NCBI GenBank assembly: GCA_965232105.1
Contig: OZ246956.1
Coordinates: forward strand, 2,356,001-2,420,000
Source: Multivorans sp965232105
Lineage (GTDB): Bacteria; Acidobacteriota; Thermoanaerobaculia; Multivoradales; Multivoraceae
Direction of reading: 5' to 3'
DNA: 64,000 nt
Below, in pieces: positions 44,784-53,274 of this stretch. The notes below the pieces were generated by a model. That model ran no database searches, was not told the origin of the DNA, and was given only the letters and a program-made list of their open reading frames with translations. A program made the translations under genes and the position numbers. Numbering within the stretch: the first letter of the stretch is position 1; every line of letters begins with the position of its first letter.

Positions 44784-45063
44784 TCCGGTCCATCCCGGCG
44801 AGGTTCTGAAGCACGACTTCATGGAACCCTTCGCCTTGTCCGCCGCGGCGTTGGCGAAGGCGATCGGCGTGACGCCGACGAGGATCAGGGAGATCGTTCG
44901 GGGACGGCGAGGGATCACGGCGGAGACGGCGCTGAGTCTGGCGAGGTTCTTCAACACCGACGCCAGGAGTTGGATGAACCTCCAGCACCGCTACGAGCTC
45001 GAAGTTGTGGCGCGGGAGAACGCCGACGCCTTGCGCGCCATTCGTCCGCTTGAAGTGGCGTGA
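44770..45063 (+). CDS. higA: Orphan HigA-type antitoxin
   Basis: 97 residues: VHPGEVLKHDFMEPFALSAA, an XRE helix-turn-helix (LAKAIGVTPTRIREIVRGRR) and TALSLARFFNTDARSWMNLQ. It is a clear HigA relative, about half identical by eye to the one at 4041. No HigB gene precedes it; ATG 44770 is inside the symporter gene's last codons. It may act as a free repressor, or its toxin was lost. AGAGGAGT lies just upstream as a ribosome site. Confidence 0.9.
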   Translation: MSRLDPVHPGEVLKHDFMEPFALSAAALAKAIGVTPTRIREIVRGRRGITAETALSLARFFNTDARSWMNLQHRYELEVVARENADALRAIRPLEVA

Positions 45064-45089
45064 CAGTCTCGGCCTAGGGACGGACCCAC

Positions 45090-45465
45090 GAGTAGTGGCC
45101 CCTACTCCGGCTCGCACTCGAATGCGGACGTGGTCGGCAAGGTCCAGGTCTTCCAATGCGCGTCGCAGATCCCTGGTGAGGGCGTCTGCGGCGGCGCCGT
45201 CGGTCGCCGCCTCCAGCCGGACGTGTACGGTCACGTCCCGGTTGGAGGCGGCCCGCAGCCGTGGCAGCAGTTTGAGGCCAACGCGGTTCCAGGCGCCCGA
45301 CGGGATCTGGCCTTCCAGGCGTAGCCGGACCGTGCTCGCCACGCCCTCCGGGGCGGGCAGCGTCGAGCTGCCCGCTTCTTCGGTCTTCTCTCCGGCGTCG
45401 AGGACGTTCAGGTCGAGAGCGCCCCTGCGGCGCGCGCCGGGCCGCTGGTCAGCGGGCCGGCTCAC
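45090..45465 (-). pseudogene. C-terminal remnant of a DUF499-type ATPase
   Basis: On the minus strand, after GTG 45465 and a short Arg/Ala-rich start, the chain reads TVRLRLEGQIPSGAWNRVGL, KLLPRLRAASNRDVTVHVRL and TRDLRRALEDLDLADHVRIR. I recognise this from memory as the closing segment of DUF499 proteins, large ATPases found in anti-phage clusters. The rest of that protein (some 900 residues) is absent and the frame has no stop before it runs antisense into higA. It is a scrap joined to a foreign N terminus by the duplicated junction described at 45401-45560. Confidence 0.5.
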
Positions 45466-45560
45466 CTGCCGCCTCCGAGACGGATCCGGATGTGGCGCAC
45501 CATCTCCTTCAATGGCGGGGAAGACATCGCGCTGTCCACATGGAGCACGCCGTCTGCCGT
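45401..45560 (-). repeat. Copy B of a duplicated gene junction
   Basis: Matches 46269-46450 in the same orientation. Best conserved are the shared gene start VSRPADQRPG (GTG 45465 and GTG 46337) and the preceding gene end EMVRHI/EAVRHI before a TGA that overlaps the GTG. Further out the copies diverge with small indels, and in copy B the upstream coding frame is broken. Confidence 0.65.
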
Positions 45561-45595
45561 CCCTTCTGCGCCATGTGGCCCGGGGCCCGGAGACG

Positions 45596-45991
45596 TTATC
45601 GCAGGTTGCCCTTCACCCAGTGGAGGACCGCCTCTGCGATTCTGATCGCGTCAGCGTACTGCCTTTCCGAAACTCGGTCCCCGAGCCCCGGATAGCGAGT
45701 AGCCGACGCATATCGGGTCAGTTCCCTGACCAACTTGACGGGCTCGGGCACCGCATGCCCCGCGTCGCCGAGCAAGGACAGCAGGAACACAAGGTCGTGG
45801 ACGTACGGAAACTCGATGCCCCGGGCAACCAACAGAGCCTTGATCGCCTTCTCCGCCGCCTGCTGCGCATGGAAGCAGAGATCAGCGAGATGGACTCCCT
45901 CCGGTCGGCTCCGCGCCAACGCCAGATCGCTACGGGCACGATCCATCCACCTTTGCGGATCATTCTGCGTCAGTGGATCAGGCGGCGTCAT
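45596..45991 (-). CDS. HEPN domain protein (toxin partner of MNT)
   Basis: 131-residue four-helix HEPN protein. DLALARSRPEG, the core CFHAQQAAEKAIKALLVARG, PYVHDLVFLLSLL and RYASATRYPG are family features. HEPN proteins paired with a minimal nucleotidyltransferase act as RNase toxins that the partner modifies by adenylylation. The start lies within the end of the MNT gene (14-bp overlap), so the two form one unit, antitoxin first. The catalytic R-x4-6-H motif is not obvious here; it may be a weak or inactive toxin. Confidence 0.85.
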   Translation of the reverse strand: MTPPDPLTQNDPQRWMDRARSDLALARSRPEGVHLADLCFHAQQAAEKAIKALLVARGIEFPYVHDLVFLLSLLGDAGHAVPEPVKLVRELTRYASATRYPGLGDRVSERQYADAIRIAEAVLHWVKGNLR

Positions 45992-46337
45992 AGACGACCC
46001 TGCCTTCCCGGAGCGCCGGCTTGATCACGAGCGCGTGGGTGTCGCGATAGCGGTCCACTTGCTCCGGCGAGGCGACGATGAGGTCGACCGGCGCGCCTAC
46101 GCCGAACAGGTTCCCGTAGATTTCCGCCGTCAGCCGATGCGCGTCGTCCGTCTCGGTCACCACCAACAGATCGACATCGCTGTGCGGACCCATCTCGCCC
46201 CGGGCGGCGGAGCCGAACAGGATGATGCGCTGCGGCGCCGCGACCTCCACTACGCGCCGGACGATGTCGTCGAGGACGCGCGGGTCGAGACCGCCCTTGC
46301 GGAGGCTGCCGGGCCGCTGGTCAGCGGGTCGGCTCAC
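45978..46337 (-). CDS. MNT-type nucleotidyltransferase (antitoxin partner)
   Basis: 119 residues from GTG 46337. The minimal nucleotidyltransferase motif is RIILFGSAARGEMGPHSDVD (GS ... DxD), with a third acid expected later near PVDLIVASPEQ. In HEPN/MNT pairs this enzyme transfers AMP to the HEPN toxin and silences it. The start overlaps the stop of the fragment at 46334 (GTGA), and its first ten residues VSRPADQRPG are shared with the DUF499 remnant, so the N terminus seems to come from the duplicated junction and the conserved domain begins about residue 20. Confidence 0.85.
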   Translation of the reverse strand: MSRPADQRPGSLRKGGLDPRVLDDIVRRVVEVAAPQRIILFGSAARGEMGPHSDVDLLVVTETDDAHRLTAEIYGNLFGVGAPVDLIVASPEQVDRYRDTHALVIKPALREGRVVYDAA

Positions 46338-46450
46338 TTGCCGCTCCAGCGTGTCTGGATGTGGCGCACCGCCTCGTCGATTGGGAGGGAACGCGTCGCG
46401 TTGCCCACGCGCAGCCAGAACGCTGCCGGTTGCCCCTTCTGCTCCACGTA
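46269..46450 (-). repeat. Copy A of a duplicated gene junction
   Basis: The better preserved copy of the repeat at 45401-45560, about 870 bp apart in direct orientation. It spans the 3' end of the AlbA_2-like fragment and the 5' end of the MNT gene. By eye about three quarters of positions agree over the best 110 bp. Confidence 0.65.
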
Positions 46451-46723
46451 GACCGGGTGGTCGCTGGGCTCGGCGGTCACCTGGCAGGTCGGGATGGCTC
46501 GCGTGAAGATCGGCCGCACGCCCCACTCGCCGTTCGCGTCACGCTGCGGGAAGTGGACCATCGCCTCCTTCGTGCGGCGGAGGTAGAACGGCCCGCGCCG
46601 CGTGCCGACCAGGCAGAGGTTCGAGCTCAGGCCGTTGCCCGCCGCTGTCACCACGCGCATCGGTTCGCTGAACTGAGGCCCGATCAGGACCTGGCCTTCT
46701 TCGGGCGGCGCGGGCAGATTCAT
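46334..46723 (-). CDS. Fragment resembling the C terminus of an AlbA_2/Schlafen-type ATP-binding protein
   Basis: 129 residues from ATG 46723, preceded by a GTG at 46735. The end FWLRVGNATRSLPIDEAVRH resembles the closing strand-helix of AlbA_2 domains, which read fyvRxGnstrxl...ea..y. The first half (GPQFSEPMRVVTAAGNG) looks like the N-terminal part of defence-linked helicases. The AlbA_2 core is missing, so this is probably a chimeric leftover even though its frame is open. It overlaps the MNT gene. Both likenesses are from memory and should be taken lightly. Confidence 0.4.
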   Translation of the reverse strand: MNLPAPPEEGQVLIGPQFSEPMRVVTAAGNGLSSNLCLVGTRRGPFYLRRTKEAMVHFPQRDANGEWGVRPIFTRAIPTCQVTAEPSDHPVYVEQKGQPAAFWLRVGNATRSLPIDEAVRHIQTRWSGK

Positions 46724-46793
46724 CGGAACTGGCACATTGTATGCCCCTGGCAGGGCGATACTCTGGCCGAGCGGCGGCGGCTACACTCGCGCG

Positions 46794-49454
46794 ATGCCTG
46801 ATGGATGCACGCGCATTGCCTCACTTGCTGTTCTCGCTGCAGTGCTCGCCGTGCCCGCGGCGGCGGAAGAACTCTCGTACTACCTGCCGGGTGCCGACGA
46901 CCCGGCGGCCTACGACCCGGCGGTGCCCCGGCCGTCCGCGGTGCTCGGCTACGAGGTCGGTGACTGGCACGTCCGTCCCGATCAGCTCAATGCCTACATG
47001 CGGGCGCTGGCGGCCTCCTCGGCACGGGTGTCGGTGTCGGTCCAGGGGCACACCCACGAACAGCGTCCACAGCTTCTGCTGGCGATCACGTCGCCGCGCA
47101 ACCATGCGCGGCTCGACGAGATCCGCGAGCTTCGGCGCGGCCTGATCGATCCCCGGCAGCCGTCGCCGGAGCTCGACGGCCTGCCGGTCGTCATCTGGCT
47201 CGGCTACAGCATCCACGGCAACGAGCCGAGCGGCGCGAACGCCTCGATGGTGATGGCGTATCACCTGGCAGCGTCGCGGTCGAACGTGGTCGCGGATCAG
47301 TTGGATCAGGCGGTCATTCTGCTCGACCCGAGCCTGAACCCCGACGGGATCGGCCGCTTCGCCCATTGGGCGAACACGAACCGGGGCAAGGTCCTGAATC
47401 CCGACCCGGGCCACCGGGAGCACCGCGAGCCGTGGCCGGGCGGACGCACCAACCACTACTGGTTCGACCTGAACCGGGACTGGTTGCTGCTCCAGCATCC
47501 CGAGTCCCAGGCCCGGATGGCGACCTGGAAGGCCTGGCAGCCGAACCTCGTCGGCGACTTCCACGAGATGGGTTCGAACAGCACGTTCTTCTTCCAGCCG
47601 GGGGTGCCGAGCCGCCGGAATCCCCTGATTCCCGAGCGCAACGTGGAGCTGACCGAGGAAATCGCGGCGCACCACGCCGCCGTGTTCGATCGCGTGGGCC
47701 GGCTCTACTACAGCCGCGAGGGCTTCGACGACTTCTACCTGGGCAAGGGTTCGACGTACCCGGACGCTCACGGTGCGGTCGGCTTCCTGTTCGAGCAGGC
47801 GAGCGCCGAAGGCCACCTCATCGAGACGGCGAACGGCGAACTCGCCTTCCCCTTCGGAATCAAGAACCACCTGCTGGCGTCCCTGTCGATGGTCGAGGGC
47901 GGGGTGGCGAAGCGCCTTGAGCTGCTGGAGCACCAGCGCGACTTCTTCCGCGGCGCCCTGGCCGCGGCGGAGGAGGCGGGACCGGCCGCCTGGGTGTTCC
48001 ACGTCGACGGCGACCGCGGCCGCGCCCATCGCATGCTCGACCTCCTCCTGCGCCACGAGATCGAGGTCTACGGGACGGTGGAGGACATCGCGCTCGACGG
48101 CCGCGTCTATCCCTCCGGCTCGTCGTGGCTGGTTCCGCTCGAGCAGCCCCAGACGACCCTCGTCCGTTCGTTCTTCGAGAAGGCGACCGAGTTCAACGAC
48201 TCGGTCTTCTACGACGTTTCGGCCTGGACGCTGCCGCTAGCGTTCGGCGCCGAGTACGATCTCCTTGAGGCCGGCGCCTACCGGGAGGACATGCTCGGCG
48301 CGGCCGTGACGGACGCGTCGATCGAACCGGGCCGGTTTGGCGAGCCGACAGCGAACGAGATGGTGTACGCCTACGCCTTCTCGTGGGATGGCTACTTCGC
48401 TCCGCGGGTTCTGAACCGGTTGCAGCGGGCCGGAGTCCGCGCGCGCGCCGCCGTCGGATCCTTCTCTGCGGAGACGGCTGGCGGTCCGGAGTCCTTCGAG
48501 CCTGGGGCGATCGTCGTGCCGGTCGGCCGGCGGGCTGAGCCCGGGGCCAACGCCGGCTTCGACCTGGAGGCGCTGTTCGCCGAAGCGGCGGCCGCCGACG
48601 GTGTCGACGTCCACCGGTTGGTCAGCGGTCAGGCCGCGGCGGGAATCGATCTGGGCAGTCCGAGCCTGCGGCCGCTCGTCGCTCCGCGGCCGCTGCTCGT
48701 GACCGGCTCCGGCGTTTCGTCGTACCGGGTGGGCGAGGCATGGCACCTGCTCGACGAGCGCTTCGGCGTCGAGGCGTCGCTCGTCGATCTCACCTCGTTG
48801 GCGAGCGTGGACCTCGATCGCTACACGCACGTCGTGCTGGCTCTCGGCGGCGGCCGCTTCGGCGGCGCCTCGCCGCGGGAAGCAGTTCGGGATCGGCTCA
48901 AGGACTGGGTGCGCGGCGGCGGTGCGGTCGTGGCGATCGGTCCGGCGAGTCGCTGGGCGAGCGAGGAACTGCTTGGCTGGGAAGGAGCCGGTGACGATGC
49001 GGTTGCCGGCACGGAGAAAGGCGATCCTTCCGGGCCGCCCGAGCGCCAGCGCTACGCCGACTACCGTGACCAGCGTGCCGAGCAGCTTATGGCCGGCACG
49101 ATCGTCGGCGTCGAACTCGATCTGACCCATCCGCTGGCCTACGGGTACAGACGGTCGGAGCTCGCCGTGATTCGCACCGGCGAGATGGTCCTGCCGGCCA
49201 GTTCCGACCCGTTCGAGAACGTCGCCCTGTACCAGGACCCGCCGCGGCTGTCCGGCTGGATATCGCCGGAGAACCAGAGCCGGCTCGCCGGCAAGCCGGC
49301 GGTCATCGCCAGCAGGATGGGTCGCGGCATCGTGATTCAGCTCCTCGACGACCCGAACTTCCGCGCCTACTTCTACGGCTCGAACCGCCTGTTCCTGAAC
49401 TCGATCTTCCTGAGCGGTCTGATCGACTCGACGTCGCCGCCCGATTCCTGGTGA
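46794..49454 (+). CDS. Secreted M14 zinc carboxypeptidase
   Basis: 886 residues. The signal peptide (about 8-23, ends PAAAEE) is followed by an M14 domain. The zinc motif is His141-x-x-Glu144 in SIHGNEPSG; later come DPSLNPDGIGRF, HYWFDLNRDWLLLQHPE and VGDFHEMGSNSTFFF. The C-terminal half (about 560-886) holds a Gln-amidotransferase-like, Rossmann-type segment seen in long acidobacterial and Bacteroidota members. ATG 46794 was chosen since it leads straight into the signal peptide; an upstream GTG would spoil it. It is divergent from the defence scraps. Confidence 0.87.
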   Translation: MPDGCTRIASLAVLAAVLAVPAAAEELSYYLPGADDPAAYDPAVPRPSAVLGYEVGDWHVRPDQLNAYMRALAASSARVSVSVQGHTHEQRPQLLLAITSPRNHARLDEIRELRRGLIDPRQPSPELDGLPVVIWLGYSIHGNEPSGANASMVMAYHLAASRSNVVADQLDQAVILLDPSLNPDGIGRFAHWANTNRGKVLNPDPGHREHREPWPGGRTNHYWFDLNRDWLLLQHPESQARMATWKAWQPNLVGDFHEMGSNSTFFFQPGVPSRRNPLIPERNVELTEEIAAHHAAVFDRVGRLYYSREGFDDFYLGKGSTYPDAHGAVGFLFEQASAEGHLIETANGELAFPFGIKNHLLASLSMVEGGVAKRLELLEHQRDFFRGALAAAEEAGPAAWVFHVDGDRGRAHRMLDLLLRHEIEVYGTVEDIALDGRVYPSGSSWLVPLEQPQTTLVRSFFEKATEFNDSVFYDVSAWTLPLAFGAEYDLLEAGAYREDMLGAAVTDASIEPGRFGEPTANEMVYAYAFSWDGYFAPRVLNRLQRAGVRARAAVGSFSAETAGGPESFEPGAIVVPVGRRAEPGANAGFDLEALFAEAAAADGVDVHRLVSGQAAAGIDLGSPSLRPLVAPRPLLVTGSGVSSYRVGEAWHLLDERFGVEASLVDLTSLASVDLDRYTHVVLALGGGRFGGASPREAVRDRLKDWVRGGGAVVAIGPASRWASEELLGWEGAGDDAVAGTEKGDPSGPPERQRYADYRDQRAEQLMAGTIVGVELDLTHPLAYGYRRSELAVIRTGEMVLPASSDPFENVALYQDPPRLSGWISPENQSRLAGKPAVIASRMGRGIVIQLLDDPNFRAYFYGSNRLFLNSIFLSGLIDSTSPPDSW

Positions 49455-49620
49455 TCGCCACTACGCCGGAGTGGGCGGTTGGCGGACGCCGTTCCGTGGG
49501 TTTGCCACGACCTGAGGCGGCCGAGGACAACGCTCAACGAGCGCGTTGATCCGGAACAATCCGGAACTGACTAGTGTTCGAGTCGACTAGGGCCCGCCCC
49601 GCTCGAGAGGAGCCGATCCG

Positions 49621-51786
49621 ATGATTCGAGTTGATGGTCTTCGACAGTTCGCCACCCTGCTTTGTCTGCCGGTGCTGCTCTGGAGCCCGGGCGTTAGCGC
49701 TCAGGATCCGCCGCAGGAGCAGTTGGAAGAGCCGGAGGAGGAGTCCGTCGACATGCCCGTGGCGCTCGACGAGATCAATGTCACGGCCGGCTACAGCATC
49801 AACCGGGACGAACCGACTCCGACAGTCGCCCTCACCAGCGCGGAAATCCTCGAACTGCCTCACTTCGGTGACGATGTCTTCCGCGCTCTGCCGCTTCTGC
49901 CCGGGGTCTCGGGCAACGACGTTTCGGCCCAGTTCAACGTACGTGGCGGGCTCTACCGTGAGAACCTGCAGCGGATCGACGGCCAGGAGATCTTCGAGCC
50001 GTACCACCTGAAGGACTTCCAGGGGGTCTTCAGCATCGTCGATCCGGACACGCTTGGTGGGGTCGACCTCATCAATGGGGGCTTCCCCGCGGAGTACGGC
50101 GACCGGATGTCCGGCGTTCTCGACATGACGACCAAACGGCCCGATGCGCGCCGCTTCGATCTCGGGATCAGCCTGACGATGGCCAGGGCCAGCGCCGCGG
50201 GGCGGCTTGCCAACGGCAAGGGTGCCTGGATGACGTCACTGCGCCGCGGCTACCTGGACTTGATCCTCGGCCTGGTCGGCGAGGACGAAGAGGAGGAGCG
50301 AGAGGGCAGCGGGCCCACATACTGGGACCTCTTCGGGAAGCTGGACTACGAACTGGGGCCGTCGCAATCCGTGGCGCTCCAGGTCCTGGCCGCCGACGAT
50401 CGTCTGGACGAGAGGGAGAGTGAGATCGAAGACGGCTTCCCGGAGCGGGAGGAGTCGGACACCGGCTACGGCAACGCGTATCTCTGGGGTCGGCATCTGG
50501 GGATCGTGGGATCGCAGGCCTTCGTGGAGAGCGCCGTGTCACTCGGGCGTGTCGACCGCGATCGACACGCCTCGGAAGAGAGTTTCAACCGCGAGTTCGA
50601 GATCCAGGATGTGCGGAAGATGGATGTGTTCGGTCTGCGGCAAGACTGGAGCTGGCAGCCGTCGGACCGCCATCTCGTGAAGTGGGGCTTCGATGCGCGC
50701 AGCTATGACGTTGACTACGACTACTTCAACAGACGGCTCTTCCTCGACGAGATCGGGACGCCGCCCGGTTCGTCTGGAAACGGCACCACACGGTTCGATC
50801 GGTCGTTCTCCGACGAGCAGTACGCGTTCTATGCGGCCGATCGAGTTCGGATCTCCGACCCCCTGGCCCTCGAGGTGGGAGTACGCTGGGACCGCCAGGG
50901 ACTGACCGAAGAGGATCAGATCTCCCCACGGCTGAACGCTGTCTACGACGTGGGGGACGCGGGAGCTCTTCGCGCGAGTTGGGGCTACTTCTACCAGAGC
51001 CAACGGCCGCACGAGCTGCAGGTGGAAGATGGCGAAACCCGGTTCTTTCCCGCCGAGCGGGCCGAGCACCGACTCGTTGGCTGGGAACGCAGTTTCCGCG
51101 TGGCCGGCCGCCGTCTCGATCTGCGCGTGGATGCCTATCAGCGCGAGATCACGGATCCTCGACCGCGCTACGAGAACATCTTCGACGCGTTCACTCCGAA
51201 TCCCGAAGCGACCAACGACCGTATCCTGATCGCGCCCGAGAGCGCCTCCGCCGAAGGCATCGAGTTGTTTCTCAGCCGCCGCTCAGCCGGCCGTTTTGCC
51301 TGGTGGGTCGGCTACGCGCTCTCGGAGGTCACCGATCGAATCGACGGCCGTGACGTCCCGCGCTCGATCGACCAGACCCACGCGCTCACGATCGACCTGA
51401 ACTGGCGCCCAGGGGACGAATGGAACTTCAACTTCGCCTGGCTCTATCACTCCGGCTGGCCGACGACCGCGGTCTCTGCCGTCGCCGTGCCGGATCCCGA
51501 CGGTTCTCCCGCAATCGTGCCGGTGATCGGCCCCCTCTACGGCGAGAGGCTCGGCGACTATCATCGCCTGGACATGCGGGCCTCCCGGGAGTTTCGGTTC
51601 CGCAGCGGCAACACGCTTGAGTTCTTCGTGGACGTGCAGAACCTCTACGGCCGAGAGAACCCGGCGGGTTTCGAGGTCGACGACCGGCGATTCACCTTGC
51701 TCGACAACGGTGAAGTGGAGTACCTTCCCAAGGAGGAGAACTATCTCGGATTCCTGCCCTCATTCGGGCTCCGTTGGCGATTCTAG
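49621..51786 (+). CDS. TonB-dependent receptor
   Basis: 721-residue outer-membrane transporter. Signal peptide (1-27, ends SPGVSAQ), a TonB-box-like region (DEINVTAGYSI), a plug domain (about 60-165: FRALPLLPGVSGNDVSAQFN; VRGG; VDLINGGFPAEYGDRMSGVL) and a 22-strand barrel that ends in Phe (LRWRF). There is no N-terminal carboxypeptidase-regulatory domain, unlike many relatives in such genomes. The substrate is unknown. ATG 49621 follows GAGAGGAGCC. It stands alone, 166 bp after the M14 gene. Confidence 0.9.
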   Translation: MIRVDGLRQFATLLCLPVLLWSPGVSAQDPPQEQLEEPEEESVDMPVALDEINVTAGYSINRDEPTPTVALTSAEILELPHFGDDVFRALPLLPGVSGNDVSAQFNVRGGLYRENLQRIDGQEIFEPYHLKDFQGVFSIVDPDTLGGVDLINGGFPAEYGDRMSGVLDMTTKRPDARRFDLGISLTMARASAAGRLANGKGAWMTSLRRGYLDLILGLVGEDEEEEREGSGPTYWDLFGKLDYELGPSQSVALQVLAADDRLDERESEIEDGFPEREESDTGYGNAYLWGRHLGIVGSQAFVESAVSLGRVDRDRHASEESFNREFEIQDVRKMDVFGLRQDWSWQPSDRHLVKWGFDARSYDVDYDYFNRRLFLDEIGTPPGSSGNGTTRFDRSFSDEQYAFYAADRVRISDPLALEVGVRWDRQGLTEEDQISPRLNAVYDVGDAGALRASWGYFYQSQRPHELQVEDGETRFFPAERAEHRLVGWERSFRVAGRRLDLRVDAYQREITDPRPRYENIFDAFTPNPEATNDRILIAPESASAEGIELFLSRRSAGRFAWWVGYALSEVTDRIDGRDVPRSIDQTHALTIDLNWRPGDEWNFNFAWLYHSGWPTTAVSAVAVPDPDGSPAIVPVIGPLYGERLGDYHRLDMRASREFRFRSGNTLEFFVDVQNLYGRENPAGFEVDDRRFTLLDNGEVEYLPKEENYLGFLPSFGLRWRF

Positions 51787-52107
51787 GGGCTTGCCGAAGA
51801 AGTCCGTGTTTGCACCGGGAGCGGTGAGGCGCGCGTCCAGCAAGGCGCGATGAGGGAGCATATCGGGGCCATTTTCGACCGAAGAGCAACGATGTCGGAC
51901 GTGATGCATCGCCGCTCGAAGGCAGCGCGCAGGCCGAGCGGCTGACGAAGCCCTTTGTGAGCGGCCGATCCGGAGTGGGCTACGGACTCGGGCTGGACAT
52001 CGTGCGAGAGATCTGCGAATGCTCCGGCTGGAGCCTGAGTATCGCTCCTCGAGAACCTCATGGAAGCCGCGCTGAAGTGCGGTTCGAAGCTTAGGGGCTT
52101 GCTGAAG
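51784..52107 (+). repeat. Direct repeat TAGGGGCTTGCYGAAG flanking a kinase remnant
   Basis: TAGGGGCTTGCCGAAG at 51784-51799, beginning inside the TonB-receptor stop, and TAGGGGCTTGCTGAAG at 52092-52107, beginning at the stop of the kinase remnant, agree at 15 of 16 positions. Both are followed within about 15 bp by a GTGTTTGCACC or GTGTGCCACC block. The outline suggests an inserted or duplicated segment of about 308 bp, or insertion-sequence ends. Confidence 0.5.
51900..52094 (+). pseudogene. Histidine-kinase ATPase domain remnant
   Basis: Frame 51900-52094 reads ...AERLTKPFVSGRSGVGYGLG, then LDIVREICECSGWSLSI, and ends EVRFEA before TAG 52092. KPFVSG and GYGLGLDIV are the F-box and G2-box of a histidine-kinase HATPase domain, and the stop is at the natural end. 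Everything upstream (H-box, N-box, sensor) is missing and no start codon with a ribosome site is present. The stretch 51787-51900 holds no coding signal I can support. Confidence 0.7.
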
Positions 52108-52269
52108 CCCCTGGGTGTGCCACCGTGCAACTCGTTCTCTCCCGGTCCGAGGCGGACCAGGCCTGGCTGAGCCACTGGTGAGCCACTTTGGAATCTTGCG
52201 CTCGTGGGTGCGGTTGTGCTGAGATCCTGCGTCGATAACCGATGTTCATGTTCGCGGAGGAAGTCGAGA

Positions 52270-53274
52270 GTGACCGAAACCGACCACCCGGACTCCGTCC
52301 CGCCCGCGGCAGCGGCGGAGCCCGCGCCGCCCGAGGCCGACGCGCGCGGTGAGATCCTGATCTCCGTCGCCGACCTGACCAAGCACTACGGTGCGATCCG
52401 CGCCGTCGACGGCATCAGCTTCGAGGTGCGCCGCGGCGACGTGCTGGGCTTTCTCGGGCCGAACGGCGCCGGCAAGACGACGGCTATGAAGATGATCACC
52501 GGCTTCCTCGAACCGGACGCCGGCGCCGTCTCGGTCGCCGGCCTGGATGTTGCCCGGGATCGGCTCGCGGTGAGCCGGCGGATCGGCTACCTGCCCGAGA
52601 ACGCGCCCGCCTACGGCGAGATGAGCGTCGAGGCGTTCCTCGGTTTCATCGCCGAGGCTCGCGACCTCGAGTCTCCGGAGGCTGCGATCGACTCGGTCAT
52701 CGACGTGACGCATCTGCGCCGGGTGCGCGGCCAGACGATCGAGACCCTGTCCAAGGGCTTCAAGCGCCGCGTCGGCCTGGCGCAGGCCCTGATTCACGAT
52801 CCGGACGTTCTGATTCTCGACGAGCCGACCGACGGGCTGGACCCGAACCAGAAGAAGGTCGTTCAGGACCTGATTCTGAGTCTGTCCTCGAACCGCTGCA
52901 TCGTGCTCTCGACCCACATCCTCGACGAGGCGGAGCGGGTGTGCAATCGGGCGGTCATCCTTTCGGAGGGGCGCATCCTGGTCGACTCGACGCCCGACGA
53001 CCTGGTGACTCGGGCGCCCGGCCATAACGCGGTGCGCTTCCGGGTCGTCGACGGTGACGCCGACGGCGTCGTGGCGGAACTGTCCGCTGCCGCCTGGTGC
53101 GCGGCGGCGCGGGTGCTGCCGAACGGCGAGGTGGAAGTGGAGCCTCGGGATGGCGAAGACCGCCTGAACGACGTGCTGGCGACGGTCGGTGAGGGGCGGA
53201 TCGCGGGCGTTCGGGTCCGCGAGGGCCGGCTCGACGAACTGTTCCGCGACGTGACGAGAGGAGTCGCGGCATGA
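52270..53274 (+). CDS. ABC transporter ATP-binding protein (GldA-like)
   Basis: 334 residues from GTG 52270, with GGAGG nine bases upstream. Walker A GPNGAGKTT, signature LSKGFKRRVGLAQ, Walker B VLILDEPTDGLD and H-loop STHILDEAE are all intact. An Ala/Pro-rich N-terminal tail (about 1-30) precedes the ATPase. The last 75 residues or so are a C-terminal regulatory domain typical of the GldA/NatA branch. With the next three genes it makes a Gld-type ABC module: ATPase, permease, GldG-like and DUF4340 proteins. Such modules are found in gliding and non-gliding bacteria. Confidence 0.92.
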   Translation: MTETDHPDSVPPAAAAEPAPPEADARGEILISVADLTKHYGAIRAVDGISFEVRRGDVLGFLGPNGAGKTTAMKMITGFLEPDAGAVSVAGLDVARDRLAVSRRIGYLPENAPAYGEMSVEAFLGFIAEARDLESPEAAIDSVIDVTHLRRVRGQTIETLSKGFKRRVGLAQALIHDPDVLILDEPTDGLDPNQKKVVQDLILSLSSNRCIVLSTHILDEAERVCNRAVILSEGRILVDSTPDDLVTRAPGHNAVRFRVVDGDADGVVAELSAAAWCAAARVLPNGEVEVEPRDGEDRLNDVLATVGEGRIAGVRVREGRLDELFRDVTRGVAA

